From the NCBI RefSeq assembly GCF_004216475.1, contig NZ_CP022303.1, positions 3,596,001-3,660,000 on the forward strand: 64,000 bases of DNA, written 5' to 3'. How positions within the stretch are numbered: position 1 is the first letter of the stretch; every line of letters begins with the position of its first letter. This DNA is from Thalassococcus sp. S3 (lineage in GTDB: Bacteria > Pseudomonadota > Alphaproteobacteria > Rhodobacterales > Rhodobacteraceae). The notes under the pieces were generated by a model. That model saw only the letters and a program-made list of their open reading frames with translations. It was not told where the DNA came from and made no database searches. The position numbers and the translations under genes were made by a program. Shown here one piece after another: positions 53,806-62,887 of this stretch.

Positions 53806-55281
53806 ATGGCCATTTCAGTCGAGACTTTCTTCCTGAACCCCGATGCGCAGGGAACGCTTCAGGCACAGATCCAGCAGATGATAGCGGAAGGTATTCTGTC
53901 CGGGCGCTTCCACCGCGGGGAAAAGTTACCCTCTTCGCGAAAACTCGCCACGCATCTCGGCGTGAGCCGTATCACCGTGACGCTCGCCTATACCGAGCTT
54001 CTGGCCAACGACTATCTCACCTCTCGTGGGCGTTCGGGGTACTATGTTTCGGCGAACGCCCCCGTTCCTCCGGCTTACGCCCCACCGGCGCGTGGCATCG
54101 ACAGGGTGAACTGGGAACGCGCGCTTGAGCATCGCTTTACCGGTGGCGACACGCCCGCAAAGCCGGTCGATTGGCACAATTATCGCTATCCGTTCATCTA
54201 TGGTCAGGCCGATCCTTCGCTTTTCGATCATGCCAATTGGCGTCTCTGTGCTCTGAGGGCCCTGGGGCAAAAGGATTTCACGGCACTTACCACCGACTAT
54301 TACGACCGCGACGACCCGCTGCTGATCGAATTCATTGCGCGCCACACATTGCCCCGTCGTGGCATCACCGCACGACCCGAGGAGATTCTGATTACGCTGG
54401 GCGCCCAGAACGCGCTTTGGCTCGCCACTCAGATCCTGCTGGGCCCGGACAAGCGTGCTGTGGTCGAAGACCCGTGTTATCACGCCCTGCGCGATATTCT
54501 TATGCAGTCCCGATGTGATCTGGCCCCGCTTCGCGTCGATTTCGACGGCCTTCCACCCGAAGCCATTCCACCCCGCACCGACGTCATCTTTGCCACCCCC
54601 AGCCATCAGGCCCCCACAACGGCCACGATGCCGCATGCCCGCCGACGCGCCTTGTTGCAGCGTGCCCAGGATCTGGATGCCATCATCGTGGAGGACGATT
54701 ACGAGTTCGAAATGTCCTTTCTCGCGGCCCCTTCCGCGGCCCTGAAATCGCTCGATAGGGATGGCCGGGTCATCTATATCGGCAGCTTTTCAAAGTCTCT
54801 CTTCCCTGGCCTGCGTCTCGGCTATCTGGTCGGCTCCGAGCCCTTCATCCGCGAGGCGCGGGCGCTGCGGGCCCAGGTTCTCCGCCATCCCCCGGGGCAT
54901 GTGCAGCGCACGGCGGCTTACTTCCTGTCCCTTGGGCATTACGATGCACAGATCCGCCGGATGGGCGAGGTGCTGCACCGCAGGCGACAGACGCTGGAGG
55001 AGGCAATTTCAGTTCATGACCTGAAAATCGCGGGCCAGGGCGTTTACGGAGGCAGCTCTCTCTGGATGGAGGCGCCCCCACAGGTCAACACCGCTGATCT
55101 GGCCCGGGATCTTTCGGCTTCCGGAGTGTTGATCGAACCGGGCGCGCCCTTTTTTCATTCCGCCAAACGCCCACATCATTTCTACCGGCTGGCCTACTCC
55201 TCTATCCCCGCCAGCCGGATCCCCGACGGTATCGGTCACATCTCCAAAGCGCTTGAAAACGCGGAAGAAAACTGGACCTAA
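53806..55281 (+). CDS. tauR: Taurine regulator TauR (MocR/GntR-aminotransferase family)
   Basis: A 491-residue MocR-type regulator with an N-terminal winged helix (IQQMIAEGILSGRFHRGEKLPSSRKLA, HLGVSRITVTLAYTELLAND, residues 15-85) and a C-terminal aminotransferase-like domain that binds PLP at the lysine in YIGSFSKSLFPGLRLGYL near residue 327. TauR of Rhodobacter capsulatus activates taurine genes. Its stop codon lies within the upstream half of the xsc operator, an overlap of gene and regulatory site. Confidence 0.92.
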   Translation: MAISVETFFLNPDAQGTLQAQIQQMIAEGILSGRFHRGEKLPSSRKLATHLGVSRITVTLAYTELLANDYLTSRGRSGYYVSANAPVPPAYAPPARGIDRVNWERALEHRFTGGDTPAKPVDWHNYRYPFIYGQADPSLFDHANWRLCALRALGQKDFTALTTDYYDRDDPLLIEFIARHTLPRRGITARPEEILITLGAQNALWLATQILLGPDKRAVVEDPCYHALRDILMQSRCDLAPLRVDFDGLPPEAIPPRTDVIFATPSHQAPTTATMPHARRRALLQRAQDLDAIIVEDDYEFEMSFLAAPSAALKSLDRDGRVIYIGSFSKSLFPGLRLGYLVGSEPFIREARALRAQVLRHPPGHVQRTAAYFLSLGHYDAQIRRMGEVLHRRRQTLEEAISVHDLKIAGQGVYGGSSLWMEAPPQVNTADLARDLSASGVLIEPGAPFFHSAKRPHHFYRLAYSSIPASRIPDGIGHISKALENAEENWT

Positions 55282-55304
55282 CCGGATGCTTATACTGGCC
55301 CTAA
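55272..55304 (+). promoter_or_regulatory. Candidate TauR operator of the xsc operon
   Basis: CTGGACCTAA (55272-55281), an exact match to the TauR word CTGGACYTAA, and CTGGCCCTAA (55295-55304) are direct repeats 23 bases apart. The first repeat includes the tauR stop codon. The xsc ATG at 55389 follows about 85 bases downstream. Confidence 0.85.
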
Positions 55305-55388
55305 CGGGCCCGTGACCGACGACGTAAACCAGACTAAAGTCGCATTTCACGCGATGCTTTTCTGATGTCCTCAAGAAAGGGTGCTGCC

Positions 55389-57164
55389 ATGAAGATGACC
55401 ACCGAAGAAGCCTTTGTCAAAACCCTGCAACGGCATGGAATTGAACATGCTTTTGGGATCATTGGCTCGGCGATGATGCCGATCTCGGACCTGTTTCCGA
55501 AAGCCGGGATCACCTTCTGGGACTGCGCACACGAAGGCTCCGCAGGCATGATGTCGGACGGCTACACCCGCGCCACCGGCAAAGTGTCGATGATGATCGC
55601 CCAGAACGGACCGGGCATCACCAACTTCGTGACCGCCGTCAAAACCGCGTACTGGAACCACACGCCGCTGTTGCTGGTCACTCCGCAAGCCGCGAACAAG
55701 ACCATCGGTCAGGGCGGCTTCCAGGAAGTTGAGCAGATGAAGCTTTTCGAGGACATGGTGGCCTATCAGGAAGAGGTTCGCGATCCCTCCCGCGTGGCCG
55801 AAGTGCTGACCCGCGTGATCTCCAAGGCCAAGCGCCTTAGCGGACCGGCGCAGTTGAACATCCCGCGTGATTTCTGGACGCAGGTCGTGGATATCGAGAT
55901 CCCCGACCCGATCGACTTCGAGGTCAGCCCCGGTGGCGAGAACTCCGTCAAGGCTGCCGCCGATCTGCTCTCCTCGGCCAAGAACCCGGTGATCCTGAAC
56001 GGGGCGGGCGTGGTTCTGGCGGATGCGATCCCCGCCTCGGCCGCGCTGGCCGAACGTCTGACCGCCCCTGTCTGCGTGGGCTATCAGCACAACGACGCCT
56101 TTCCGGGCTCTCACCCGCTTTTCGCAGGGCCGCTGGGCTATAACGGTTCCAAGGCCGGCATGGAACTGATCAAGCAGGCCGATGTCGTGCTCTGCCTGGG
56201 CACAAGGCTCAACCCATTCTCGACCCTTCCGGGCTATGGCATGGAGTACTGGCCGGCGGATGCAAAGATCATCCAGGTCGATATCAACCCCGACCGGATT
56301 GGCCTGACCAAGAAGGTCACCGTGGGTATCGTGGGCGACGCCAAGAAGGTGGCCGAGGGTATTCTGGCCAACCTGTCCGACACAGCAGGCGACGAAAGCC
56401 GCGAGGACCGCAAGAACCGCATCGCCACCGCGAAATCCACCTGGGCACAGCAGCTCAGCTCGATGGATCACGAGGATGACGATCCCGGCACCAGCTGGAA
56501 CCAGCGCGCCCGCGACGCCAAGCCCGACTGGATGAGCCCGCGCATGGCCTGGCGCGCGATCCAGGCGGCGCTGCCGAAAGAGGCGATCATCTCGTCGGAC
56601 ATCGGCAACAACTGCGCCATCGGCAACGCTTATCCGTCTTTCGAGGAAGGCCGCAAATATCTGGCGCCTGGCCTTTTCGGTCCCTGTGGATATGGCCTGC
56701 CCGCCATCGTCGGCGCCAAGATCGGCCAGCCTGACGTGCCGGTTGTTGGCTTTGCCGGTGACGGTGCCTTTGGCATCGCCGTGAACGAGCTGACGGCCAT
56801 CGGCCGCGGGGAATGGCCGCCGATCACACAAATCGTTTTCCGCAACTACCAGTGGGGGGCGGAAAAGCGGAACTCGACGCTGTGGTTCGACGACAACTTC
56901 GTGGGCACCGAGCTGGACACCGAGGTGTCCTATTCCGGCATCGCCAATGCTTGCGGTCTGAAAGGCGTGGTCGCTCGCACCATGGACGAACTGACCGACG
57001 CTCTCAACCAGGCGATCAAGGATCAGATGGAGAATGGGATCACCACGCTGATCGAAGCGATGATCAACCAGGAGCTGGGGGAGCCGTTCCGCCGCGACGC
57101 GATGAAGAAACCGGTAGAGGTTGCCGGCATCTCTTCTGACGACATGCGTCCGCAACTCGCCTGA
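55389..57164 (+). CDS. xsc: Sulfoacetaldehyde acetyltransferase
   Basis: Xsc cleaves sulfoacetaldehyde with phosphate to acetyl phosphate and sulfite. The 591-residue ThDP enzyme shows the N-terminal glutamate region FWDCAHEGSAGMMSDGYTRATGK, the central FAD-like fold (GENSVKAAADLLSSAKNPVILNGAG region) and the ThDP/Mg site GDGAFGIAVNELTAIGRGEWP with the later NYQWG. It is the expected Xsc length. ATG 55389 follows GAAAGGGTGC. It begins a run reaching soeC. Confidence 0.96.
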   Translation: MKMTTEEAFVKTLQRHGIEHAFGIIGSAMMPISDLFPKAGITFWDCAHEGSAGMMSDGYTRATGKVSMMIAQNGPGITNFVTAVKTAYWNHTPLLLVTPQAANKTIGQGGFQEVEQMKLFEDMVAYQEEVRDPSRVAEVLTRVISKAKRLSGPAQLNIPRDFWTQVVDIEIPDPIDFEVSPGGENSVKAAADLLSSAKNPVILNGAGVVLADAIPASAALAERLTAPVCVGYQHNDAFPGSHPLFAGPLGYNGSKAGMELIKQADVVLCLGTRLNPFSTLPGYGMEYWPADAKIIQVDINPDRIGLTKKVTVGIVGDAKKVAEGILANLSDTAGDESREDRKNRIATAKSTWAQQLSSMDHEDDDPGTSWNQRARDAKPDWMSPRMAWRAIQAALPKEAIISSDIGNNCAIGNAYPSFEEGRKYLAPGLFGPCGYGLPAIVGAKIGQPDVPVVGFAGDGAFGIAVNELTAIGRGEWPPITQIVFRNYQWGAEKRNSTLWFDDNFVGTELDTEVSYSGIANACGLKGVVARTMDELTDALNQAIKDQMENGITTLIEAMINQELGEPFRRDAMKKPVEVAGISSDDMRPQLA

Positions 57165-57166
57165 TC

Positions 57167-58255
57167 ATGACCGAAGATCGGCTTATCCTGGTCCTCAACG
57201 CCGGATCCTCGTCGATCAAAGCTGCGGTTTTTGATGCCGCATTCAAAATGACCCTGCGTGCCGAAGCTTCGGGCATTGGCGCGCAGGGAGACGTAAAGGT
57301 CGCAGGCACCCGCAACCGCGCCGATCTGCCCGATCACCAGAAAGCACTTGATCTTCTGCTGCAGGGCTTGGCACGGAACGGTCTGGCGCTCGACCAATTG
57401 CGGGGGGTTGGCCACCGCGTCGTGCATGGTGGCACAATGCTGACCAAGCCAACGCGCATCAGTCCCGAAACACGCGCCAAAATCGCCGACTGCATTCCCT
57501 TGGCGCCGCTGCACAATCCCCACAACCTGGCCGCAATCGACGCGATCTCGCGGCTTGCGCCGGATCTGCCGCAAACGGCCAGCTTCGATACGGCGTTTCA
57601 CACCACCAATCCTGAAGTCGCCCAGCGCTATGCCATCCCCGCGACGGCGGAAACGCAGGGCCTGCGTCGCTATGGCTTTCACGGCACCAGCTATGCGGCG
57701 CTTGTCCGCGCGTTGCCAGCGCTTTCCGGCGCGCCGCTGCCGCAGCGCCTGCTTGCTTTGCATCTCGGCAATGGCGCGTCTCTTTGTGCGATACGGGATG
57801 GGCAGTCGGTGGCCACGACGATGGGCTACTCACCTGTCTCGGGCCTTACAATGGGCACCCGCTCGGGTGATATCGACGCCGCCGCGGTTCTGCGTCTGGC
57901 CGAAACGCTGGGCGCCGCTCACGCGCATCGCTTCTTACATCATGAGAGCGGGCTTCTGGGCCTTTCCGGCCTCAGCAGCGACATGCGCAGCCTCGAAGAG
58001 GCGGAGACGGAAGACAGCCGCTTTGCCATGGCGCATTTCTGCTACTGGGCCGCGCGTCACTCCGGTTCGATGATTGCCGCCATGGGCGGACTTGATGCCA
58101 TCGCGTTCACCGGCGGCATCGGCGAGAATGCAGAGCGGATCCGCGAGGGCATCCTTGACCACCTGAGCTGGGCAGGGGCAGTCCCGGTGTGGATCGTGCC
58201 CGCCGAAGAGGAAGCCCAGATCGCACGCGATACCGTCCAGGTGCTGGGAGACTGA
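57167..58255 (+). CDS. ackA: Acetate kinase
   Basis: AckA converts acetyl phosphate from Xsc plus ADP to acetate and ATP. The 362-residue protein starts LILVLNAGSSSIKAAVFD, with GVGHRVVHGG, RRYGFHGTSYAALV, HLGNGASLCAIRDG and GLTMGTRSGDID, ending in AFTGGIGENAERIREG, all acetate-kinase motifs. It is shorter than the usual near-400 residues. It starts two bases after xsc. Many taurine clusters have pta here instead. Confidence 0.93.
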   Translation: MTEDRLILVLNAGSSSIKAAVFDAAFKMTLRAEASGIGAQGDVKVAGTRNRADLPDHQKALDLLLQGLARNGLALDQLRGVGHRVVHGGTMLTKPTRISPETRAKIADCIPLAPLHNPHNLAAIDAISRLAPDLPQTASFDTAFHTTNPEVAQRYAIPATAETQGLRRYGFHGTSYAALVRALPALSGAPLPQRLLALHLGNGASLCAIRDGQSVATTMGYSPVSGLTMGTRSGDIDAAAVLRLAETLGAAHAHRFLHHESGLLGLSGLSSDMRSLEEAETEDSRFAMAHFCYWAARHSGSMIAAMGGLDAIAFTGGIGENAERIREGILDHLSWAGAVPVWIVPAEEEAQIARDTVQVLGD

Positions 58256-58344
58256 GTTGGTCGCCCGCCGCATCTCTCAGGTCAGACCCCGCCTTTTGCC
58301 CAATGACGTTGCATTGTGTCACCCGCATTGCCACAAAGAACAAA

Positions 58345-59385
58345 ATGACTGACATGGCGCAAAGAGGCACACCAATTTCCCAAACTTTCGCGGAATTCCA
58401 GACCCGCGTTCGCAGCCTGCTGCCTGGGGTTCTGGTTGCGTTCATCGTGGCCATTACCGCGCAGTTCATCGCCGAACATCACGGCGCGCCGGCGATGCTG
58501 ATGGCACTGCTTCTGGGCATCGCGATCTCTTTTCTGGGCGAAGAGGGCAAGGCCGTCGAGGGGATCTCTTTTTCAGCGCGCACCTTACTGCGGGTCGGCA
58601 TCGCGTTTCTCGGCGTCAGGATTTCGATGGATCTGATGGCGGGGCTGGGCATCGAACTGATCCTGCTGGTCATCGGCGGCGTGCTTGCCACAATTGCCTT
58701 TGGATTGCTCATCGCCCGTTTCTTTGGCCATGGTTGGCGCTTTGCCTTGCTTACCGCAGGGTCGGTCGCCATCTGCGGCGCCTCTGCCGCCATGGCCATC
58801 GCCGCGATCCTGCCCAAGGATGACCGCTCAGAACAAAGGCTCATTTTTACGGTGATGGGCGTGACGGTTCTGTCGACCATCGCCATGATCCTTTATCCGA
58901 TCCTGGTGGAGCAGATGGGCCTGTCGGCCCTGGAAGGCGGGATGTTTCTGGGCGGCACGATCCATGATGTCGCTCAGGTCGTGGGCGCAGGCTTCTCCAT
59001 CTCGGAAGAAACCGGCGATACAGCGACCCTCATCAAGCTTATCCGCGTGTCCATGCTGGCGCCTGTTGTCGTCATTGCCGCGCTGCTGATCCGTCAATTC
59101 GCGGAAGTGCCCGCGGACGGAGAACGCCCCCCGATCCTTCCGGTCTTCGTTGTGGCCTTCCTCGTTCTCGCAGGCCTCAATTCCCTGCATGTCATCCCCG
59201 CCGCAGTCGCCGATGCGCTCAGCCAGGCCTCGCGTTGGCTGTTGTTGACCGCGATCGCAGCGGTGGGCATGAAAACCAACCTCAAGCGCGTTCTGGCCGT
59301 GGGAGGACCGGCCATTGCCCTCTTGATCACCGAAACCCTCTTTATCGCCGGTCTGATCCTTGTCGGACTGCATTTGCTGCTCTGA
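58345..59385 (+). CDS. tauZ: YeiH/UPF0324-family sulfate (sulfite) exporter
   Basis: A 346-residue inner-membrane protein of the UPF0324 (YeiH) family, about ten helices, with RTLLRVGIAFLGVRISMDL, LTAGSVAICGASAAMAIAAI and GGTIHDVAQVVGAG as family motifs. In taurine clusters this gene (tauZ) is taken to export sulfate or sulfite; direct proof is not visible from sequence. It lies between ackA and soeA, consistent with removing the sulfur anion. The symbol is by context. Confidence 0.8.
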   Translation: MTDMAQRGTPISQTFAEFQTRVRSLLPGVLVAFIVAITAQFIAEHHGAPAMLMALLLGIAISFLGEEGKAVEGISFSARTLLRVGIAFLGVRISMDLMAGLGIELILLVIGGVLATIAFGLLIARFFGHGWRFALLTAGSVAICGASAAMAIAAILPKDDRSEQRLIFTVMGVTVLSTIAMILYPILVEQMGLSALEGGMFLGGTIHDVAQVVGAGFSISEETGDTATLIKLIRVSMLAPVVVIAALLIRQFAEVPADGERPPILPVFVVAFLVLAGLNSLHVIPAAVADALSQASRWLLLTAIAAVGMKTNLKRVLAVGGPAIALLITETLFIAGLILVGLHLLL

Positions 59386-59414
59386 CGATCAGAGACCGCG
59401 AACAAGGACGCCAG

Positions 59415-62264
59415 ATGACCATCCAGCAACCCAAACTCGACACATCCCCCCACGTCTCGGACGAGGTGCGCAAGACCACCTGCTACATGTGCGCCTGCCG
59501 CTGCGGGATCAACGTGCATATGAAAGACGGGCAAGTCGCCTATATCGAGGGCAACCGCGACCATCCGGTCAATCGCGGCGTGCTCTGCGCCAAGGGATCG
59601 GCGGGGATTATGCAAGTGAACGCCCCCTCCCGCCTGCGCGCGCCCTTGAAGCGTGTCGGGCCCCGCGGGTCGGGCGAGTTCGAGGAGATCAGCTGGGACG
59701 AAGCGCTTCAGATCGCCTGCGACTGGCTGGAACCGGTTCGCAAGGAGGACCCGTCGAAGCTCGCCTTTTTCACCGGCCGTGATCAGAGCCAGAGTTTCAC
59801 GAGCTTCTGGGCGCAGAACTTCGGGACGCCCAATTACGCGGCGCATGGCGGGTTCTGCTCGGTGAACATGGCCGCCGCGGGCATCTACACGATGGGTGGT
59901 GCGTTTTGGGAATTCGGCCAGCCCGACTGGGATCACACCAAGCTTTTCATGCTGTTCGGTGTGGCCGAGGACCACGACAGCAATCCGATCAAAATGGGGA
60001 TCGGCAAGATCAAGGCGCGCGGCGCACGAGTGATCGGGGTGAACCCGATCCGCACCGGCTACAACGCGGTGGCCGATGATTGGGTGGGCATCACCCCCGG
60101 CACGGACGGTCTTTTCATCCTCGCGCTGGTGCATGAGTTGATGAAGGCAGGGCGGATCGATCTTGACTACCTGGCCCGATACACCAACGCGCCGGTGCTG
60201 GTGAACCAGGATCCGAAATCCCCTGAATATGGTCTCTTCCTACGCGATGCCTCCGGCAAATCGCTTGTCATCGACCGTGCCACTGGAAAGCTCACGCCCT
60301 TTGACGAACAAGGCGTGCGCCCAGATCTTTCCGCCACCCATCGGGCGGCCGGGATCACCCATGTTCCGGTTTTTCATCTGATGGCCGAACGATACCTGTC
60401 CCCGGACCATGCGCCCGAAGCCGTGGCGGCACGATGCGGCATCCCAGCCGCCAAGATCCGAACCATCGCCGCCGAGCTGGCCCGCGTCGCCTTCGACGAG
60501 GCGTTCGAGCTCGACATGGAATGGACGGATTTTCGGGGCGAAACACACAGCAAGATGACCGGTCGGCCCGTCAGTTTCCACGCGATGCGCGGCATCTCGG
60601 CCCATGCCAACGGCTTTCAGACCTGCCGTGCGCTGCACGTGCTGCAGATCCTGCTGGGCACCGTTGAGGTGCCTGGCGGCTTCCGCTTCAAGCCACCCTA
60701 CCCCAAACCGGCCACCGCCCATCCCAAGCCGCATTGCGGCGTGACACCTGACAGCCCGCTCGACGGCCCCCATCTGGGCTTTGTCCACGGACCCGACGAT
60801 CTGGCCCTCAAGGAAGACGGCAGTCCCGCCCGCATCGACAAGGCCTTCACCTGGGAAAACCCGATGAGCGCGCACGGCCTGATGCACATGGTCATATCGA
60901 ACGCCCATGCCGGTGATCCCTACAAGATCGACACGCTTTTCATGTACATGGCCAACATGTCGTGGAATTCCACGATGAACACGGCTGGCGTGATCGACAT
61001 GCTGACCGACACCGACGAGAGCGGCGACTACGTTATCCCACGCATCATCTACTCCGACGCCTACAGCTCCGAGATGGTGGCCTATGCCGACCTGGTCCTG
61101 CCCGACACCACCTATCTGGAACGCCACGACTGTATCTCGCTCCTCGACCGCCCCATCTGCGAAGCCGATGCCGCCGCCGACGCCATCCGCTGGCCCGTGA
61201 TCGAACCCGACCGCGACGTGCGTGGCTTCCAGACAGTGCTGGTGCAACTGGCCAACAAGATGAAGCTACCCGGCTTCACCAACGAAGATGGCAGCGCGAA
61301 ATACACCGACTACGCCGACTACATCACCAATCACGAGCGCAAACCCGGCATCGGCCCCCTCGCCGGCTGGCGGGGTGCCCAAGAAGGTTCAGCGGTGGGT
61401 GGGACGTCGTCCGACGGCACCGCCGACGGACGCGGGTCACCCAACCCCGACCAACTGGGTAAATACATTGAAAATGGTGGCTTCTGGGTCGGGCATATTC
61501 CGGACAAGGCACAATATTACAAACCCTGGAACACCGCCTATCAGGACTGGGCCGTGAACCTCGGCCTCTATGACGCCCCCCAACCCTACCTGTTCCAACT
61601 CTATGTCGAGCCGATGCGGAAGTTCCAGCTCGCCGCTGAAGGTCACGGGGACCGCCAGCCCCCCGATCACCTGCGCGACCGCATCCAGGCCACGATGGAC
61701 CCGCTGCCCATCTGGTATGAGACCGACCAGCACGGGAATGACGGCTTCCCCATCACCGCGCTCACCCAGCGCCCGATGGCGATGTATCATTCCTGGGGCA
61801 CCCAGAACGCGTGGCTGCGCCAGATCCACGGCCATAATCCGCTCTATCTGCCCACCAAGCTGATGCGCGAGCATGACCTGCAAGACGAAGATTGGGTCCG
61901 CGTCACCTCCCCCCATGGAGAGATCTCCGTGCCGGTGATGGAAATGGCGGCCCTCAACGAAAACACCGTCTGGACCTGGAACGCCATCGGCAAGCGCAAA
62001 GGCGCCTGGGCGCTGGAGCATGACGCACCCGAAGCCACACGTGGTTTCCTGCTCAACCACCTGATCCATGAGCTTCTGCCGCCCAAGGGCGACGGCCTCC
62101 GCTGGGCCAATTCAGACCCGATCACCGGTCAGGCCGCTTGGTTCGACCTCAAGGTAAAAATTGAAAAGGCCAAAGCCCCCGGCGAAGCGCAGCCCGCCTT
62201 CGATCCAATCACCTCGCCGGTGGGCATCGGTCCGTCGAAACTGGAATGGAAGATCGGCAAATGA
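59415..62264 (+). CDS. soeA: Sulfite dehydrogenase, molybdopterin subunit SoeA
   Basis: SoeA is the catalytic bis-MGD subunit of the cytoplasmic sulfite-oxidising enzyme. The 949-residue protein begins with a 4Fe-4S site C23-x2-C26-x3-C30 ... C58 (CYMCACRCG, GVLCAKGS), followed by the DMSO-reductase-family core. No Tat signal is present, which fits the cytoplasmic Soe enzyme and argues against a periplasmic relative. A glycine/serine/aspartate-rich loop (residues about 655-680) may be lineage-specific. Placement after xsc and with a DmsC-type anchor downstream supports sulfite as substrate. Confidence 0.88.
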   Translation: MTIQQPKLDTSPHVSDEVRKTTCYMCACRCGINVHMKDGQVAYIEGNRDHPVNRGVLCAKGSAGIMQVNAPSRLRAPLKRVGPRGSGEFEEISWDEALQIACDWLEPVRKEDPSKLAFFTGRDQSQSFTSFWAQNFGTPNYAAHGGFCSVNMAAAGIYTMGGAFWEFGQPDWDHTKLFMLFGVAEDHDSNPIKMGIGKIKARGARVIGVNPIRTGYNAVADDWVGITPGTDGLFILALVHELMKAGRIDLDYLARYTNAPVLVNQDPKSPEYGLFLRDASGKSLVIDRATGKLTPFDEQGVRPDLSATHRAAGITHVPVFHLMAERYLSPDHAPEAVAARCGIPAAKIRTIAAELARVAFDEAFELDMEWTDFRGETHSKMTGRPVSFHAMRGISAHANGFQTCRALHVLQILLGTVEVPGGFRFKPPYPKPATAHPKPHCGVTPDSPLDGPHLGFVHGPDDLALKEDGSPARIDKAFTWENPMSAHGLMHMVISNAHAGDPYKIDTLFMYMANMSWNSTMNTAGVIDMLTDTDESGDYVIPRIIYSDAYSSEMVAYADLVLPDTTYLERHDCISLLDRPICEADAAADAIRWPVIEPDRDVRGFQTVLVQLANKMKLPGFTNEDGSAKYTDYADYITNHERKPGIGPLAGWRGAQEGSAVGGTSSDGTADGRGSPNPDQLGKYIENGGFWVGHIPDKAQYYKPWNTAYQDWAVNLGLYDAPQPYLFQLYVEPMRKFQLAAEGHGDRQPPDHLRDRIQATMDPLPIWYETDQHGNDGFPITALTQRPMAMYHSWGTQNAWLRQIHGHNPLYLPTKLMREHDLQDEDWVRVTSPHGEISVPVMEMAALNENTVWTWNAIGKRKGAWALEHDAPEATRGFLLNHLIHELLPPKGDGLRWANSDPITGQAAWFDLKVKIEKAKAPGEAQPAFDPITSPVGIGPSKLEWKIGK

Positions 62265-62887
62265 CGTTTGAAACCTATCTCGTTTACCTCGCCACCGTCC
62301 TGATCTTCTTTGCCCATCCCCCGGGGCCCAGCCAGGTGCTCTTCATGGCAGGCTCCATGCAACATGGGCTCCGCCGGGCGCTGCCGATCCTGGCAGGGGA
62401 TCTCACCGCCAATACCGGCCAGATCCTGATCGCGGGCTTTGGCCTCGCCGGTCTGGTCGCGATCTCCGCCAATGTCTTTACGGCCGTGAAATGGGCCGGC
62501 ATCGTCTATCTCGTCTATGTCGGCCTCCGCATGATCCGCCAGGCCTCCCGCGCCAAGGACAAACCCGCAGCCCCCAAACGCGCAGCCCTTTTCCGCACCG
62601 GGTTCGTCACATCGGCAGCCAATCCCTACGCGGTGATCTTCTTCGCCGCCCTCTTTCCGCAATTTATCGACCCCGCCGCACCCGTCGCCCCCCAGGTCGC
62701 CATTCTCGGCATCACCTACCTCGTGATCGACGGCATCATCCTCGTCTTGATGGGCGCCACGGCCGCCCGCCTCTTCGCGCTCATGGGCGCGCGGATCGAA
62801 CGCTGGGTCGGCGTCATCTCTGGCGCGGGCCTGATCCTCGCCGCCGCCCTTCTCGCCCTTCGCGGAGATCCGGAGCCCGCCAAATGA
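62261..62887 (+). CDS. LysE-family exporter embedded in the soe operon
   Basis: A 208-residue RhtB/LysE transporter with six helices (TFETYLVYLATVLIFFAHPPGP, HGLRRALPILAGDLTANTGQ, AGIVYLVYVGLRMIRQA, TSAANPYAVIFFAALFPQFID). Its ATG overlaps soeA and its stop overlaps soeB by four bases each, so it is made with the sulfite oxidase. Its substrate is unknown. It may export alanine or another product of taurine use; this is inference. Confidence 0.9.
   Translation: MTFETYLVYLATVLIFFAHPPGPSQVLFMAGSMQHGLRRALPILAGDLTANTGQILIAGFGLAGLVAISANVFTAVKWAGIVYLVYVGLRMIRQASRAKDKPAAPKRAALFRTGFVTSAANPYAVIFFAALFPQFIDPAAPVAPQVAILGITYLVIDGIILVLMGATAARLFALMGARIERWVGVISGAGLILAAALLALRGDPEPAK

Noticed and set aside
55371..57155. 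A 594-codon open frame antisense to xsc
   Set aside because: It is a shadow of the high-GC third positions of xsc: histidine/arginine-rich, no start signal and no family pattern. Similar long antisense frames over dnaE, hisG, xdhB and soeA were dropped for the same reason.
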